Source: Falsochrobactrum tianjinense (GTDB lineage Bacteria > Pseudomonadota > Alphaproteobacteria > Rhizobiales > Rhizobiaceae). From it: a stretch of DNA of 64,000 nucleotides. Position numbers and translations under genes: made by a program. The stretch's first letter is position 1. Every line of letters begins with the position of its first letter. Where the stretch lies: assembly GCF_019100495.1 (NCBI RefSeq), contig NZ_JAHRVA010000001.1, positions 998,597 through 1,062,596 on the forward strand. Direction: 5' to 3'. The notes under the pieces are model-generated. The model ran no database searches, was not told where the DNA came from, and worked only from the letters and a program-made list of their open reading frames with translations. Positions 9,295-21,357 of the stretch are shown here, piece by piece.

Positions 9295-10602
9295 ATGCTG
9301 GCTGATAAAGATCGCATCTTCACCAATATTTATGGCTTCAAGGACCAGTCCTTGAAGGGCGCGATGTCGCGCGGCCATTGGGACAACACCAAGGGCTTCA
9401 TCGACAACGGCCGTGACTGGATCATCGACGAGATGAAGGCGTCCGGTTTGCGTGGCCGCGGCGGCGCTGGCTTCCCGACCGGCCTCAAGTGGTCGTTCAT
9501 GCCCAAACAGAGCGACGGACGTCCGCATTATCTCGTCGTCAATGCCGACGAATCCGAGCCGGGCACCTGTAAGGACCGCGAAATTCTGCGCCACGATCCG
9601 CACACGCTGATCGAAGGCTGCGTGATCGCCGGTTGCGCCATGGGTGCGCATACCGCTTACATCTATCTGCGCGGCGAATTCATGCGCGAGCGTGAAGCGC
9701 TTCAGGCGGCGATTGATGAATGCTACGATGCCGGCCTTCTCGGCAAGGACAACAAGTGCGGCTGGGATATGGACATATTCCTGCATCACGGCGCGGGCGC
9801 TTACATCTGCGGCGAGGAAACAGCGCTGCTGGAAAGCCTTGAAGGCAAGAAGGGCCAGCCGCGTCTGAAGCCGCCGTTCCCCGCGAACATGGGCCTCTAT
9901 GGCTGCCCGACCACGGTCAACAACGTTGAATCGATCGCGGTTGCGCCGACAATTCTGCGTCGCGGCGGAGCATGGTTCTCGTCCATTGGCCGTCCGAACA
10001 ATGTCGGCACCAAGCTGTTCCAGATTTCCGGTCATGTGAATACGCCATGCACCGTGGAAGAAGGTCTGGGCATTACCTTCCGCGAACTGATCGAGAAGCA
10101 CGCTGGCGGCATCCGCGGCGGCTGGGATAATCTTCTCGGGGTCATTCCCGGCGGCGCATCCTGCCCTGTCGTCAAGGCAGAGGACATGATGGATGCCGTG
10201 ATGGATTTCGACGGCATGCGCGAAGTTAAATCTTCGTTCGGTACCGGCGGCGTGATCGTCATGGACAAGTCCACCGACATCATCAAGGCGATTGCGCGTC
10301 TTGCGGCGTTCTTCAAGCACGAAAGCTGCGGTCAGTGCACACCATGCCGTGAAGGTACGGGCTGGATGTGGCGCGTGATGGAACGCATGGTCAAGGGCAA
10401 CGCGCAGAAGCGTGAGATCGACATGCTGTTCGACGTCACCAAGCAGATTGAAGGTCACACGATCTGCGCGCTTGGTGATGCGGCTGCATGGCCTATTCAG
10501 GGCCTGATCCGCAATTTCCGTCCGGAAATTGAAAAGCGTATCGATGAATATACACGCAACGCCGTTCAGAGCCGCAACATTCGTCTGGAAGCAGCGGAAT
10601 AA
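9295..10602 (+). CDS. nuoF: NADH-quinone oxidoreductase subunit F
   Basis: The 435-aa 51-kDa-type subunit where NADH is oxidised; it binds FMN and cluster N3. [16 protein letters not shown] (about 62-77) is the FMN/NADH loop, [16 protein letters not shown] follows at about 170, and the [4Fe-4S] ligands are in [12 protein letters not shown] with a further cysteine in HTICALGD. The ATG at 9295 follows AACAGGTGAG and gives the normal MLADKDRIF start. The whole gene and the following nuoG have an open reverse-strand frame over them, which is a codon-bias shadow. Confidence 0.97.
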   Translation: MLADKDRIFTNIYGFKDQSLKGAMSRGHWDNTKGFIDNGRDWIIDEMKASGLRGRGGAGFPTGLKWSFMPKQSDGRPHYLVVNADESEPGTCKDREILRHDPHTLIEGCVIAGCAMGAHTAYIYLRGEFMREREALQAAIDECYDAGLLGKDNKCGWDMDIFLHHGAGAYICGEETALLESLEGKKGQPRLKPPFPANMGLYGCPTTVNNVESIAVAPTILRRGGAWFSSIGRPNNVGTKLFQISGHVNTPCTVEEGLGITFRELIEKHAGGIRGGWDNLLGVIPGGASCPVVKAEDMMDAVMDFDGMREVKSSFGTGGVIVMDKSTDIIKAIARLAAFFKHESCGQCTPCREGTGWMWRVMERMVKGNAQKREIDMLFDVTKQIEGHTICALGDAAAWPIQGLIRNFRPEIEKRIDEYTRNAVQSRNIRLEAAE

Positions 10603-10695
10603 GCGGGCTGAACAAGTTGTGAGACTTGCCTGGCAGGCAGGTCTGGAAGTCTGACATCTAGAATATGCGGCATGAGCCGCAGGTTTGGAAAAGCG

Positions 10696-12777
10696 ATGGC
10701 AAAGATCAAGGTTGACGGCACAGAGATCGAAATTCCCGATCACTATACGCTCCTTCAGGCTGCCGAAGCCGCAGGCGCGGAAGTGCCGCGTTTTTGTTTC
10801 CACGAACGGCTTTCCATCGCCGGAAACTGCCGTATGTGTCTGGTTGAAGTAAAAGGCGGACCGCCGAAGCCGGCGGCATCCTGCGCCATGGGCGTGCGCG
10901 ACCTGCGTCCCGGTCCGAACGGCGAAGCGCCCGAAATCTTCACCAACACGCCGATGGTCAAGAAGGCCCGCGAAGGCGTGATGGAATTCCTGCTTATCAA
11001 CCACCCGCTGGATTGCCCGATCTGCGATCAGGGCGGCGAGTGCGACTTGCAGGATCAGGCGATGGCCTTCGGCACGGACGGTTCGCGCTATCGCGAGAAC
11101 AAGCGCGCTGTCGAGAACAAATATATCGGTCCGCTCGTCAAGACGGTCATGACGCGCTGCATCCACTGCACGCGCTGCGTCCGCTTCACGACCGAAGTGG
11201 CCGGCATTTCCGAGCTGGGTCTGATCGGTCGCGGCGAAGACGCCGAGATCACCACCTATCTCGAACGCGCCATGACCTCGGAACTTCAGGGCAATGTCAT
11301 CGACCTGTGCCCGGTCGGCGCTCTGACCTCGCGTCCTTACGCTTTCCAGGCGCGTCCGTGGGAATTGAACAAGACCGAAACCATCGACGTGATGGATGCG
11401 GTCGGTTCCAACATCCGCGTTGACACCCGTGGCCGTGAAGTGATGCGCGTCATGCCGCGCATCAATGAACACGTCAACGAAGAGTGGATTTCCGACAAGA
11501 CCCGCTTCATCTGGGACGGTCTGCGCACGCAGCGCCTCGACCGTCCATATGTGCGCAAGGATGGCCGCCTGGTCGCGGCGTCGTGGCCTGAAGCTTTCGC
11601 AGCAATCGCTGCCAGGGTTTCGGCAACATCGGCCGACAGAATAGGCGCTGTTGCCGGCGATCTGGCTTCGGTCGAAGAAATCTATGCGCTGAAGACCCTG
11701 ATGGGCTCGCTCGGCTCCACCAATATCGACAGCCGTCAGGATGGCGTGAGCCTCGATCCGGCGCTCGGTCGTGCAACCTACCTTTTCAACACTTCGATCG
11801 AAGGCATTGAAAACGCTGATGCTTTGCTCATCATCGGTTCCAATCCGCGGATCGAAGCCGCAGTTCTGAATGCACGCATTCGCAAGCGCCAGCGCATGGG
11901 GCCGTTCCCGGTCGCGCTGATTGGCGAACAGACTGAGCTGCGTTACGACTACGAGTATCTGGGCGCAGGCGCAGACACGCTCGCAGCCGTTGCCGCTGGC
12001 AAACACGCATTCCGCGACGTGCTGGCCAAGGCCGAACGTCCGCTGATCATCATCGGTCAGGGCGCGCTCACCGGCGATAATGGCCGTGCGGTTCTTTCGA
12101 CCGCCGCCAAGCTTGCGCAGGATGTCGGTGCGATCAAGGACGAATGGAACGGCTTCTCCGTTCTGCATACCGCAGCTTCGCGCGTCGGCGCTCTGGACCT
12201 CGGCTTCGTGCCGGGCGAGGGCGGCAAGCCGGCCCGTGATATGCTGGGCAAGCTTGATGTCGTGTTCCTGCTCGGTGCAGACGAACTCGACATGACCGCC
12301 AAGGGTTCGAGCTTCGTGGTGTACATCGGCACGCACGGCGATGCCGGTGCGCATGTCGCAGACGTCATTCTGCCGGGCGCAGCCTATACGGAAAAGTCGG
12401 GCACATGGCTCAACACCGAAGGCCGCGTGCAGCTCGGCAACCGCGCCGGTTTCGCACCGGGCGAGGCTAAGGAAGACTGGGCGATCCTGCGCGCTCTTTC
12501 CGACAGCCTGGGCAAGCGCCTGCCGTTCGACTCGCTGTCGCAGCTTCGCGCGAAGCTCTATGCGGACTACCCGCATATGATGGCTATCGACACCATTACA
12601 CCTGCTTCCGCCGACGATCTCGTCGCGCTGGCAGGCAAGGCTTCCAATCCGGGCAGCGACGCGTTCGTTTCCCCGGTCAAGGATTTTTACCTCACGAACC
12701 CGATCGCCCGCGCTTCCGCCGTCATGGCAGAGTGCTCGGCGCTTGCGGCAGGCAGCTTCAGCCAGGCAGCCGAGTAA
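10696..12777 (+). CDS. nuoG: NADH-quinone oxidoreductase subunit G
   Basis: The 693-aa 75-kDa-type subunit of the peripheral arm. It holds the N1b [2Fe-2S] site ([10 protein letters not shown] in the first 60 residues), the His/Cys N5 site ([19 protein letters not shown]) and the N4 site ([10 protein letters not shown]), followed by a molybdopterin-oxidoreductase-like domain without active-site function. MAKIKVDG at 10696 is the usual alphaproteobacterial start; the in-frame ATG at 10672 adds eight residues and lacks a ribosome-binding site. Confidence 0.96.
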   Translation: MAKIKVDGTEIEIPDHYTLLQAAEAAGAEVPRFCFHERLSIAGNCRMCLVEVKGGPPKPAASCAMGVRDLRPGPNGEAPEIFTNTPMVKKAREGVMEFLLINHPLDCPICDQGGECDLQDQAMAFGTDGSRYRENKRAVENKYIGPLVKTVMTRCIHCTRCVRFTTEVAGISELGLIGRGEDAEITTYLERAMTSELQGNVIDLCPVGALTSRPYAFQARPWELNKTETIDVMDAVGSNIRVDTRGREVMRVMPRINEHVNEEWISDKTRFIWDGLRTQRLDRPYVRKDGRLVAASWPEAFAAIAARVSATSADRIGAVAGDLASVEEIYALKTLMGSLGSTNIDSRQDGVSLDPALGRATYLFNTSIEGIENADALLIIGSNPRIEAAVLNARIRKRQRMGPFPVALIGEQTELRYDYEYLGAGADTLAAVAAGKHAFRDVLAKAERPLIIIGQGALTGDNGRAVLSTAAKLAQDVGAIKDEWNGFSVLHTAASRVGALDLGFVPGEGGKPARDMLGKLDVVFLLGADELDMTAKGSSFVVYIGTHGDAGAHVADVILPGAAYTEKSGTWLNTEGRVQLGNRAGFAPGEAKEDWAILRALSDSLGKRLPFDSLSQLRAKLYADYPHMMAIDTITPASADDLVALAGKASNPGSDAFVSPVKDFYLTNPIARASAVMAECSALAAGSFSQAAE

Positions 12778-12797
12778 GGCGAGAGAGAGACGGAAAA

Positions 12798-13841
12798 ATG
12801 GACGGAATTTTTGCAGCTTACGTCTTGCCCGCGCTGATCATAGCGCTGAAGTCGGTCGTTCTGCTCGTCGTATTGCTGATTGTCGTGGCATACCTGCTTT
12901 ATGCGGATCGCAAGATCTGGGCGGCGGTACAGCTTCGCCGCGGCCCGAACGTGGTCGGCCCCTGGGGTCTGTTCCAGGCTTTTGCCGACTTGTTCAAATT
13001 CGTTTTCAAGGAACCGATCATCCCGTCGGGCGCCAACAAGGGCGTGTTCCTGCTGGCTCCGTTCGTTTCGGCGGTTCTGGCACTGGCGACATGGGCGGTC
13101 ATTCCGGTCAGCGAAGGCTGGGCGATCGCCAATATCAACGTCGGCATTCTCTACATCTTCGCCATTTCTTCGCTTGAAGTTTATGGCGTCATCATGGGCG
13201 GCTGGGCGTCCAACTCGAAGTATCCGTTCCTCGGCGCGCTTCGTTCTGCCGCCCAGATGGTTTCCTATGAAGTGTCCATCGGCTTCGTGATCGTCACGGT
13301 GCTGCTGACGGTTGGCTCGCTCAATCTCACCGACATCGTTCTGTCGCAGAATACCGGACTTGGCACCATGCTGGGCCTGCCGGGTTCGTTCCTCGACTGG
13401 AACTGGCTCAGCCTGTTTCCGATGTTCGTGATCTTCTATATCTCGGCTCTTGCTGAAACGAACCGCCCGCCTTTCGATCTGGTCGAAGCGGAATCGGAAC
13501 TCGTGGCCGGTCACATGATCGAATATTCGTCCACGCCGTTTCTGCTGTTCTTCCTTGGTGAATATGTGGCGATTACGCTGATGTGCGCCCTGATGACCAT
13601 CCTGTTCCTCGGCGGCTGGCTGCCTCCGGTTGATGTGTGGTTCCTCAGCTGGGTGCCGGGCATCATCTGGTTCATGCTGAAGCTGTGCTTCTGCTTCTTC
13701 CTCTTCGCCATGGCGAAGGCAATCGTCCCGCGCTACCGTTACGACCAGCTGATGCGTCTGGGCTGGAAAGTGTTCCTGCCGATCTCGCTGTTCATGGTTG
13801 TCGCCACGGCAACCTTCCTCAAAGTCTTCGGTCTGGCGTAA
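12798..13841 (+). CDS. nuoH: NADH-quinone oxidoreductase subunit H
   Basis: A 347-aa membrane subunit with eight or so transmembrane helices that joins the membrane and peripheral arms and lines the quinone channel. [21 protein letters not shown] (residues about 45-65) and [19 protein letters not shown] are diagnostic. The ATG at 12798 after GACGGAAAA gives the usual MDGIFAAYV; a frame extension to 12732 overlaps nuoG. Confidence 0.96.
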   Translation: MDGIFAAYVLPALIIALKSVVLLVVLLIVVAYLLYADRKIWAAVQLRRGPNVVGPWGLFQAFADLFKFVFKEPIIPSGANKGVFLLAPFVSAVLALATWAVIPVSEGWAIANINVGILYIFAISSLEVYGVIMGGWASNSKYPFLGALRSAAQMVSYEVSIGFVIVTVLLTVGSLNLTDIVLSQNTGLGTMLGLPGSFLDWNWLSLFPMFVIFYISALAETNRPPFDLVEAESELVAGHMIEYSSTPFLLFFLGEYVAITLMCALMTILFLGGWLPPVDVWFLSWVPGIIWFMLKLCFCFFLFAMAKAIVPRYRYDQLMRLGWKVFLPISLFMVVATATFLKVFGLA

Positions 13842-13853
13842 GGAGTAATAAGA

Positions 13854-14345
13854 ATGGCTTCAATCGCACAAGCGGCCAAATCGCTCCTTCTCAAGGAATT
13901 CGTCGCGGCTTTCTTCCTTTCCATGCGTCAGTTCTTTGCGCCCAAGGCGACACTGAACTACCCGCATGAAAAAGGCCCGGTTTCGCCGCGCTTCCGTGGC
14001 GAGCATGCGCTGCGCCGTTATCCCAACGGTGAAGAACGCTGCATCGCCTGCAAGCTTTGCGAGGCGATTTGCCCGGCGCAGGCCATCACCATCGAGGCTG
14101 GTCCGCGCCGCAACGACGGCACGCGCCGCACGGTGCGTTACGACATCGACATGGTGAAGTGCATCTATTGCGGCTTCTGTCAGGAAGCCTGCCCGGTGGA
14201 TGCCATCGTTGAAGGTCCGAACTTCGAGTTCGCGACCGAAACGCGTGAAGAGCTTTACTACGACAAGGAAAAGCTCCTTGCTAATGGCGACCGCTGGGAA
14301 CGCGAAATCGCGCGCAATATTGCGTTGGATGCGCCGTATCGCTGA
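13854..14345 (+). CDS. nuoI: NADH-quinone oxidoreductase subunit I
   Basis: A 163-aa ferredoxin-like subunit with two [4Fe-4S] clusters, N6a and N6b, seen as [15 protein letters not shown] and [15 protein letters not shown]. An amphipathic N-terminus anchors it next to NuoH. The start follows AAGGAGTAATAAG. A 172-nt gap with a strong hairpin separates it from nuoJ, the widest gap within the operon. Confidence 0.97.
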   Translation: MASIAQAAKSLLLKEFVAAFFLSMRQFFAPKATLNYPHEKGPVSPRFRGEHALRRYPNGEERCIACKLCEAICPAQAITIEAGPRRNDGTRRTVRYDIDMVKCIYCGFCQEACPVDAIVEGPNFEFATETREELYYDKEKLLANGDRWEREIARNIALDAPYR

Positions 14346-14352
14346 TCGGTAA

Positions 14353-14375
14353 CAGCCGGAATTTTGTTCCGGCTG
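14353..14375 (+). repeat. Intra-operon hairpin between nuoI and nuoJ
   Basis: A perfect 9-bp stem CAGCCGGAA/TTCCGGCTG with a 5-nt loop lies 8 nt after the nuoI stop. No T tract follows, so it may stabilise or mark processing of the upstream mRNA, not end it. Confidence 0.5.
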
Positions 14376-14517
14376 CCGAGGTTTTGAAATTGGCGGCAAG
14401 GTGGGGAGACCCGGCTTGCCGCTGGAATTCGGGTTTCGCGAGTTTCTCGCGGCAAACAAAGAATAAAGCGGGCAAGGCAATAAGGCTTTGCTCACGGAAA
14501 GGTGTTGGGGGTTCCCC

Positions 14518-15141
14518 ATGCTAACAGGTATTGCGGCAGCGTTCTTCTATCTGTTCGCCTTTATCATGATCGCCAGTGCGTTCATGGTGATTGCGGCGCG
14601 CAACCCCGTGCATTCGGTGCTGTTTCTGATCCTCACATTCTTCAATGCGGCGGCTTTGTTCCTGCTGACGGGGGCCGAGTTCCTCGCCATGATCCTGCTC
14701 GTCGTTTATGTCGGCGCTGTGGCGGTGCTCTTCCTCTTCGTCGTCATGATGCTTGATGTGGATTTTGCGGAACTGAAGCGCGGCGCACTGCAATATGCGC
14801 CGGTCGGCGCTCTGGTGGGGCTCATCCTGCTGGGCGAACTGATCGTTGTTTTTGCAGGCCCGATGTTCGCGCCGAAGCTGGGCGAGGGTACGGTTCCGAT
14901 CCCGGATCTTGCCGTGCGCCCCAACACGGCTGCATTGGGCGACATTATTTATACTGACTTTGTCTTTCAGTTTCAGATTGCCGGATTGATCCTTCTGGTG
15001 GCCATGATCGGCGCGATTGTTCTGACCTTGCGACACAAGCCCAATATTAAGCGCCAGTCTATCCCGGTCCAGGTTGCGCGTACGCCTGAAACGGCGATCG
15101 AGATCAAACAGGTGGAAACAGGCAAAGGCATCAGAGGATAA
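14518..15141 (+). CDS. nuoJ: NADH-quinone oxidoreductase subunit J
   Basis: A 207-aa membrane subunit with five predicted helices; its third helix [20 protein letters not shown] contains the pi-bulge region conserved in NuoJ. The ATG at 14518 ([12 protein letters not shown]) fits the family; the in-frame ATG ten codons earlier begins with MLTERCWGFP, which is less hydrophobic and less typical. It sits between nuoI and nuoK. Confidence 0.95.
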   Translation: MLTGIAAAFFYLFAFIMIASAFMVIAARNPVHSVLFLILTFFNAAALFLLTGAEFLAMILLVVYVGAVAVLFLFVVMMLDVDFAELKRGALQYAPVGALVGLILLGELIVVFAGPMFAPKLGEGTVPIPDLAVRPNTAALGDIIYTDFVFQFQIAGLILLVAMIGAIVLTLRHKPNIKRQSIPVQVARTPETAIEIKQVETGKGIRG

Positions 15142-15145
15142 GCAT

Positions 15146-15454
15146 ATGGAAATCGATATTGCTCACTATCTGACCGTTTCGGCCATTCTTTTCACGCTTG
15201 GCGTTTTCGGGATTTTCTTGAACCGCAAGAACGTCATCATCATCCTGATGTCGGTCGAATTGATCCTGCTGTCGGTCAATCTCAATTTTGTGGCGTTTTC
15301 CTCTGTTCTCGGCGATATGGTCGGGCAGGTCTTCGCGCTCTTCGTTCTGACTGTTGCTGCTGCTGAAGCGGCAATCGGTCTGGCAATTCTCGTTGTTTTC
15401 TTCCGTAACCGCGGCTCCATCGCGGTGGAAGACGTCAATGTTATGAAAGGTTGA
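15146..15454 (+). CDS. nuoK: NADH-quinone oxidoreductase subunit K
   Basis: A 102-aa, three-helix membrane subunit of the proton path, homologous to MrpC. The two membrane glutamates needed for proton transfer are visible in [15 protein letters not shown] and [14 protein letters not shown]. The start at 15146 gives exact family length; the frame continues upstream into nuoJ. Only 4 nt separate it from the nuoJ stop. Confidence 0.96.
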   Translation: MEIDIAHYLTVSAILFTLGVFGIFLNRKNVIIILMSVELILLSVNLNFVAFSSVLGDMVGQVFALFVLTVAAAEAAIGLAILVVFFRNRGSIAVEDVNVMKG

Positions 15455-15461
15455 CGGGCAA

Positions 15462-17453
15462 ATGCTCTATTACGCGATCGTCTTCCTTCCGCTTATTGGT
15501 TTTCTTGTTGCCGGGCTTTTCGGCAACAAGATCGGAGCCAAAGCGAGCGAATACATCACTTCCGGCCTCATGGTCATCGTTGCGGTCTGCTCATGGGTCG
15601 CATTCTTCCAGATTCCGCTGGGCGAAACGCAGACCGTCCGTATCCCCGTTCTGGAATGGGTAACTTCGGGCGCGCTTTCTTTCGATTGGGCTTTGCGCAT
15701 CGATACGCTGACCGGCGTCATGCTCGTTGTCATCAACTCGGTATCGGCACTGGTGCATATTTATTCCATCGGATACATGCACCACGATCCGCATCGTCCG
15801 CGTTTCTTTGCATATCTGTCACTCTTCACCTTCGCCATGCTTACGCTGGTAACGTCTGACAATCTCGTTCAGATGTTCTTCGGCTGGGAAGGCGTGGGGC
15901 TGGCTTCCTATCTTCTGATTGGTTTCTGGTTCCAGAAGCCGTCCGCAAATGCCGCCGCCATGAAGGCGTTCGTGGTCAACCGCGTAGGCGACTTCGGCTT
16001 CCTGCTTGGTATTTTCGGCGTGTTCGCGCTGTTCCAGTCGGTCGATTACAATACGATCTTCGCCGCTGCCGCGAATTACCTGCCTGCCGAAGGCGCTGCC
16101 GATGCAAATTCAGTCGTGCTGAATTTCCTCGGCTATGAATTGCATAAGGAAACGGCGCTGACGATTGTTTGCCTCCTGCTTTTCATGGGTGCCATGGGCA
16201 AGTCGGCGCAGTTCCTGCTCCACACCTGGCTGCCGGACGCGATGGAAGGCCCGACGCCTGTTTCGGCGCTCATTCACGCCGCAACCATGGTGACGGCGGG
16301 CGTGTTCATGGTCGCACGCATGTCGCCGCTGTTTGAACTGTCGCAGGATGCCTTGCTGATCGTCACTATTATCGGCGCAACCACGGCATTCTTTGCCGCA
16401 ACGGTCGCTCTGGTTCAGAACGATATCAAGCGTGTCATCGCTTATTCAACCTGTTCGCAGCTTGGTTATATGTTCGTGGCCCTGGGCGTTGGCGCTTATG
16501 GCGCAGCCGTGTTCCACCTGTTTACGCACGCTTTCTTCAAGGCGCTGCTGTTTCTTGGTGCGGGTTCGGTCATTCATGCCGTTTCCGATGAGCAGGACAT
16601 GCGCCGCATGGGTGGTCTGCGCAAGCTGATCCCGACGACCTACTGGATGATGCTGATCGGAACGATTGCGATTACCGGCGTCGGCATTCCGGGAACGGTC
16701 ATCGGCACCGCCGGCTTCTTTTCAAAGGATGCGATTATCGAATCTGTTTTTGCATCGCATAGTGCTGCAAGCGGTTACGCCTTCTGGCTTCTGGTGATCG
16801 CGGCCCTGTTTACGAGCTTCTATTCATGGCGTCTGATTTTCATGACTTTCCACGGCAAGCCGCGTGCTTCTGCCGAAGTCATGCATCATGTTCATGACTC
16901 GCCTCCTGTCATGCTCGTGCCGCTGTTTCTCCTGGGTGCAGGCGCCTTGTTTGCAGGCGTTCTCTTCAAGGAACATTTCTTCGGCCATGATTATGTGGAG
17001 TTCTGGAAGGGCGCGTTGTTCACCCTGCCGGGTAACCAGATTGTCGAGGAATATCACCATGTTCCGCTGCTGGTGAAGCTGTCGCCATTCATTTCGATGG
17101 TAATCGGTTTCGTCATTGCCTGGATATTCTACATTCGCTCGCCGGAAATTCCGAAGGATCTCGCAGTCCGCCATCGCGGTCTCTACCAGTTCCTCCTGAA
17201 CAAGTGGTACTTCGACGAACTGTACGACTTCATCTTCGTTCGTCCGGCGCGCTGGCTTGGCCGCGTGTTCTGGAAGGGCGGCGATGGCTGGCTCATTGAC
17301 GGTTTCGGCCCGGACGGCGTGTCGGCCCGTGTGCTCGATGTCACCAACCGCGTCGTCAAGATGCAGTCCGGATACCTTTATCATTACGCATTCGCGATGC
17401 TGATCGGCGTCGCCGCGCTCGTCACCTGGATGATGCTCGGGAGCTCTTTCTGA
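15462..17453 (+). CDS. nuoL: NADH-quinone oxidoreductase subunit L
   Basis: The 663-aa distal antiporter-like subunit with about 16 helices and the long lateral helix at its C-terminus. Key features include [19 protein letters not shown] near residue 140 with its conserved glutamate, [24 protein letters not shown] near 255 and the broken-helix lysines. Its stop TGA overlaps the nuoM ATG by one base (17453), implying translational coupling. Confidence 0.97.
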   Translation: MLYYAIVFLPLIGFLVAGLFGNKIGAKASEYITSGLMVIVAVCSWVAFFQIPLGETQTVRIPVLEWVTSGALSFDWALRIDTLTGVMLVVINSVSALVHIYSIGYMHHDPHRPRFFAYLSLFTFAMLTLVTSDNLVQMFFGWEGVGLASYLLIGFWFQKPSANAAAMKAFVVNRVGDFGFLLGIFGVFALFQSVDYNTIFAAAANYLPAEGAADANSVVLNFLGYELHKETALTIVCLLLFMGAMGKSAQFLLHTWLPDAMEGPTPVSALIHAATMVTAGVFMVARMSPLFELSQDALLIVTIIGATTAFFAATVALVQNDIKRVIAYSTCSQLGYMFVALGVGAYGAAVFHLFTHAFFKALLFLGAGSVIHAVSDEQDMRRMGGLRKLIPTTYWMMLIGTIAITGVGIPGTVIGTAGFFSKDAIIESVFASHSAASGYAFWLLVIAALFTSFYSWRLIFMTFHGKPRASAEVMHHVHDSPPVMLVPLFLLGAGALFAGVLFKEHFFGHDYVEFWKGALFTLPGNQIVEEYHHVPLLVKLSPFISMVIGFVIAWIFYIRSPEIPKDLAVRHRGLYQFLLNKWYFDELYDFIFVRPARWLGRVFWKGGDGWLIDGFGPDGVSARVLDVTNRVVKMQSGYLYHYAFAMLIGVAALVTWMMLGSSF

Positions 17454-18961
17454 TGACCGACTGGCCAATTCTTTCTACGGTCACATTTCTGCCGCTCGTC
17501 GGCGCCTTGTTGATCCTTCTCATCAAGGATGACAGCGAAGCTGCGCGCCGCAACATCAAGAATGTTGCGCTGCTCACGACTGTTTTCGCTTTCATTCTTT
17601 CGCTGGTCGTCTGGGCGGGGTTCGATAATTCGAATCCCGGCTTCCAGATGGTCGAACAGGTCGACTGGCTCGGCGGCGGCATTTCATACCATATGGGTGT
17701 TGACGGCATTTCGATGCTTTTCGTCGTGCTTTCGGCTTTCCTCATGCCATTCTGTATTCTGGCGAGCTGGGAAGCGATCGATAAGCGCGTCAAGGAATAC
17801 ATGATCGCGTTCCTTATTCTGGAAACGCTTCTGATTGGCGTGTTCTGCGCGCTTGATCTGTTCCTGTTCTATGTGTTCTTTGAAGCAAGCCTTATTCCGA
17901 TGTTCATCATCATCGGTGTGTGGGGTGGCAAGCGCCGCGTTTATGCGAGCCTTAAATTCTTCCTCTATACGCTGCTCGGTTCCGTGCTGATGCTGATCGC
18001 TGTCATGGCGATGTACTGGCAGGCCGGCACGCTGAATATCGTAGAACTGCTCCAGCACGAATTCCCGGCAAGCATGCAGACATGGTTATGGCTGGCCTTC
18101 TTCGCGTCTTTTGCCGTGAAGATGCCGATGTGGCCGGTACATACATGGTTGCCTGACGCCCACGTTGAAGCACCAACTGCCGGTTCGGTCATTCTGGCCG
18201 GCATTCTGCTCAAGCTCGGCGGCTATGGCTTCCTGCGTTTTTCGCTGCCGATGTTCCCGCTGGCTTCCGCCGATTTTGCTCCTTTGATCTTCGCTTTGTC
18301 CGTTATTGCGATCATCTACACATCGCTTGTTGCCTTCGTGCAGGACGATATGAAGAAGCTGATTGCCTATTCGTCGGTCGCCCATATGGGGTATGTGACA
18401 ATGGGTATTTTTGCCGCCAACGAGCAGGGCGTGCAGGGCGCGATCTTCCAGATGCTCTCGCATGGTATCGTCTCCAGCGCATTATTCCTTTGCGTGGGCG
18501 TGATCTACGACCGCATGCATACACGCGAGATCGCTGCCTTTGGTGGACTCGTCAACAATATGCCCAAATATGCCGTCGCATTCATGGTTTTCACCATGGC
18601 GAATGTCGGCCTTCCGGGTACGTCGGGTTTCGTTGGCGAATTCCTCACTTTGTTCGGTATTTTCCGCGTGAATACATGGGTAGCGGTGTTTGCTACGAGC
18701 GGTGTGATCCTGTCGGCCTGCTATGCCCTGTGGCTCTATCGCAAGGTGGTGTTCGGCGCGTTGACCAAGGAAAGCCTCAAAGTGCTTCTTGACCTCAGCC
18801 CGCGTGAAAAGCTGATCCTCTATCCGATTGTGGTCCTCACTATTTTCTTCGGCGTGTATCCGATGCCGGTCTTCGATGCGACCGCAGGTGCCGTGCATGC
18901 TCTGGTTAATCAATACGAAGCAGCGCTGGCCAATGCAGCCAGCGCTATGCTGGCGCAATAA
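17453..18961 (+). CDS. nuoM: NADH-quinone oxidoreductase subunit M
   Basis: A 502-aa antiporter-like proton-pumping subunit with 14 predicted helices. [20 protein letters not shown] (about 140) bears the conserved membrane glutamate, and [22 protein letters not shown] (about 225-246) the proton-channel lysine region. It overlaps nuoL by one base and precedes nuoN by 17 nt. Confidence 0.97.
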   Translation: MTDWPILSTVTFLPLVGALLILLIKDDSEAARRNIKNVALLTTVFAFILSLVVWAGFDNSNPGFQMVEQVDWLGGGISYHMGVDGISMLFVVLSAFLMPFCILASWEAIDKRVKEYMIAFLILETLLIGVFCALDLFLFYVFFEASLIPMFIIIGVWGGKRRVYASLKFFLYTLLGSVLMLIAVMAMYWQAGTLNIVELLQHEFPASMQTWLWLAFFASFAVKMPMWPVHTWLPDAHVEAPTAGSVILAGILLKLGGYGFLRFSLPMFPLASADFAPLIFALSVIAIIYTSLVAFVQDDMKKLIAYSSVAHMGYVTMGIFAANEQGVQGAIFQMLSHGIVSSALFLCVGVIYDRMHTREIAAFGGLVNNMPKYAVAFMVFTMANVGLPGTSGFVGEFLTLFGIFRVNTWVAVFATSGVILSACYALWLYRKVVFGALTKESLKVLLDLSPREKLILYPIVVLTIFFGVYPMPVFDATAGAVHALVNQYEAALANAASAMLAQ

Positions 18962-18978
18962 GTAAAGGCGAAGGCCCG

Positions 18979-20415
18979 ATGCAAACCGACCTGATTGCTT
19001 CCCTGTCTCTCGCAGCTCCCGAGATTCTCCTCGCGCTGAGCGGGCTGGCATTGCTTATGATCGGCGTGTTCTCCGGAGAGCGCGCCTCCACCCTCGTTAA
19101 TGGACTTGCCGTCGCTGTTCTGATTGCTGCGCTGGCTCTTGTCATTATTTTCCCGCACGATGGCACCGCCTTTGCCGATGGCTTCGTCAACGATGCCTTT
19201 GCACGCTTCATGAAAGTGCTGACGCTGATCGGTTCTATTGTGACGCTCGTCATGTCTGTCGGCTTTGCGCGTGAAGAAAAATTCGACAAGTTCGAGTTTC
19301 CTGTACTGATCGTCCTTTCGACGCTCGGCATGCTCATCATGGTGTCCGCTTCCAATATGCTGACGCTTTATCTGGGCCTCGAATTGCAGTCTCTGGCGCT
19401 CTATGTGCTTGCAGCATTCAATCGCGAGAACCTGCGTTCCACGGAAGCCGGTCTGAAATATTTCGTCCTTGGCTCACTATCATCAGGTATGCTGCTCTAC
19501 GGTATCACCCTTGTTTATGGCTATACCGGGCATATCGGCTTCAATGAAATCGCCAGCGTAGTCTCGGGTGGAGAGCGCCAGCTGGGGCTGGTCTTTGGTC
19601 TGGTATTCATCCTTGCCGGCCTTTGCTTCAAGATTTCTGTTGTCCCGTTCCATATGTGGACGCCCGACGTTTATGAAGGTGCGCCGACGCCTGTGACGGC
19701 TTTCTTCGCGGCGGCTCCGAAAATGGCGGCAATGGCATTGATCGTGCGTGTGGTTTCGGATGCTTTTGCTCCGGTCACGCATGACTGGCAGCAGATCATC
19801 ACCTTCGTTGCTATCGCTTCGATGGTGCTGGGTGCCTTTGCCGCCATCGGCCAGCGCAATATCAAGCGTCTGATGGCTTATTCATCGATCAGCCATATGG
19901 GCTACGCACTTGTCGGCCTTGCCGCTGGTACGGTTATCGGCGTGCGCGGGGTCGCCCTTTACATGCTGATCTATCTTGTCATGACGCTCGGCAGCTTTGC
20001 TTTTATTTTGTGCATGCGTACCAAGGACGGCAATGTCGAGCAGATCGACGATCTGGCTGGCCTGTCGCGCACCAATCCGGTGATTGCGACCATCATGACC
20101 GTGATACTGTTCTCGCTTGCCGGCATTCCACCTCTGGCTGGCTTCTTCGGTAAGTGGTATACTTTTATGGCCGCCGTTGAGGTCGGGCTTTATCCGCTCG
20201 CGATCATCGGTATTGTCGCGTCTGTCGTGGGTGCCTTCTATTATCTGCGCATTATCAAGCTCATGTGGTTCGATGAACCGGCAGGCGGCTTTGTTCCGGC
20301 TGCAATCGAACTGCGCCTGATTTTGGCGATATCGGGAGCATTCATCCTGTTCTATGCGCTAATCGGCGGCTGGCTTGGCGGACTTGCCGAAACCGCAGCC
20401 AAGACGTTCTTCTAA
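18979..20415 (+). CDS. nuoN: NADH-quinone oxidoreductase subunit N
   Basis: A 478-aa antiporter-like subunit, last of the 14 complex I genes. [21 protein letters not shown] (about 120) and [21 protein letters not shown] (about 225) are family signatures. The start follows AAAGGCGAAGG. No terminator is seen after it; birA starts one nt after the stop, so birA probably shares the transcript. Confidence 0.97.
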   Translation: MQTDLIASLSLAAPEILLALSGLALLMIGVFSGERASTLVNGLAVAVLIAALALVIIFPHDGTAFADGFVNDAFARFMKVLTLIGSIVTLVMSVGFAREEKFDKFEFPVLIVLSTLGMLIMVSASNMLTLYLGLELQSLALYVLAAFNRENLRSTEAGLKYFVLGSLSSGMLLYGITLVYGYTGHIGFNEIASVVSGGERQLGLVFGLVFILAGLCFKISVVPFHMWTPDVYEGAPTPVTAFFAAAPKMAAMALIVRVVSDAFAPVTHDWQQIITFVAIASMVLGAFAAIGQRNIKRLMAYSSISHMGYALVGLAAGTVIGVRGVALYMLIYLVMTLGSFAFILCMRTKDGNVEQIDDLAGLSRTNPVIATIMTVILFSLAGIPPLAGFFGKWYTFMAAVEVGLYPLAIIGIVASVVGAFYYLRIIKLMWFDEPAGGFVPAAIELRLILAISGAFILFYALIGGWLGGLAETAAKTFF

Positions 20416-20416
20416 T

Positions 20417-21247
20417 ATGAGCATGACGGAAGCTGCGGGCAAAGCCATGCATTTTGCGCTTGCGCCCGTGGCTGTGATGCAAGGATATCGGCTGGAGGTC
20501 TTTCCTGTAGTCGGTTCCACCAACGCTGAGGCGCTGGCTCGCGCCAATGCTGGCGATGATGGCCTTATCTGGTTTGTGTCTCCGCGACAGGAGAGCGGGC
20601 GGGGACGGCGCGGCCGGACATGGACGACCCCTGAAGGCAACCTTGCCGCCACACTGCTTCTGGTCGATCGCTTCGATCCCGCAATCGCCGCTACTCTGGG
20701 TTTTGTCGCCGGTCTCGCTCTGACCGATGCGGTGGAGGCGGTTCTGCCGTCCGCTATCGCCGCGCGTGTAAAGCTGGCCCTGAAATGGCCGAACGACGTT
20801 TTGGTCGACAACGCCAAGCTCTCGGGCATTTTGCTCGAGACCACCTTGTTGGCGGATGGACGCTTTGGTCTTGCGGTCGGCATGGGAACCAATGTTGTAG
20901 CGACGCCAGAAGGATTGCCTTATCCTGCAGCCTCGCTTCATGGCTTGGGTAGCAATGCGGATGCGGCTACCCTCTTTCTGGCTTTGGCAGATGCCTGGTG
21001 CAACTATTACCGGATTTGGGATGGCGGACGCGGTCTGTCTGCTATCCGCGCCGAATGGCTCAAGCGCGCGCATGGTCTGGGCGAGCCCGTCGCCATGCAG
21101 CTCAACAAGCGTATCGTCGAAGGCCTGTTTGAAACCATCGATTCGGATTGCCGCCTTGTCATTCGTGAAGATGACGGGACGCGCACTACGGTGACGGCGG
21201 GTGATGTCTATTTTGGAACCGCTGCATCCATTAAAGCAGATTCCTGA
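20417..21247 (+). CDS. birA: Biotin--[acetyl-CoA-carboxylase] ligase (class I, no DNA-binding domain)
   Basis: The enzyme adenylates biotin and attaches it to the carboxyl-carrier lysine of biotin carboxylases. At 276 aa it consists of the catalytic and C-terminal SH3-like domains only; SGRGRRGRTW is the biotinyl-AMP loop and LKWPNDVL the catalytic lysine motif. It lacks the N-terminal winged helix of Escherichia BirA and so should not act as a repressor. The start chosen is the ATG two nt after the nuoN TAA; a second ATG six nt later is equally possible. Its placement after nuoN is common in alphaproteobacteria. Confidence 0.93.
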   Translation: MSMTEAAGKAMHFALAPVAVMQGYRLEVFPVVGSTNAEALARANAGDDGLIWFVSPRQESGRGRRGRTWTTPEGNLAATLLLVDRFDPAIAATLGFVAGLALTDAVEAVLPSAIAARVKLALKWPNDVLVDNAKLSGILLETTLLADGRFGLAVGMGTNVVATPEGLPYPAASLHGLGSNADAATLFLALADAWCNYYRIWDGGRGLSAIRAEWLKRAHGLGEPVAMQLNKRIVEGLFETIDSDCRLVIREDDGTRTTVTAGDVYFGTAASIKADS

Positions 21248-21357
21248 CTGAATATTGTGCACAAATCGTCGTTATGCGTGTTCTGGCAGGCTTGCAAACT
21301 ATCGGCAGCCGGTTCAACAGAGGCATAATTACATTTTAAAATAAATAGGGAGGCATA

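Noticed and set aside
9124-12576. Open reading frame of 1150 codons on the minus strand
   Set aside because: It is antisense to nuoE-F-G, with His/Arg/Ala-rich composition and no Shine-Dalgarno or domain. High-GC third-position bias leaves the opposite frame open.
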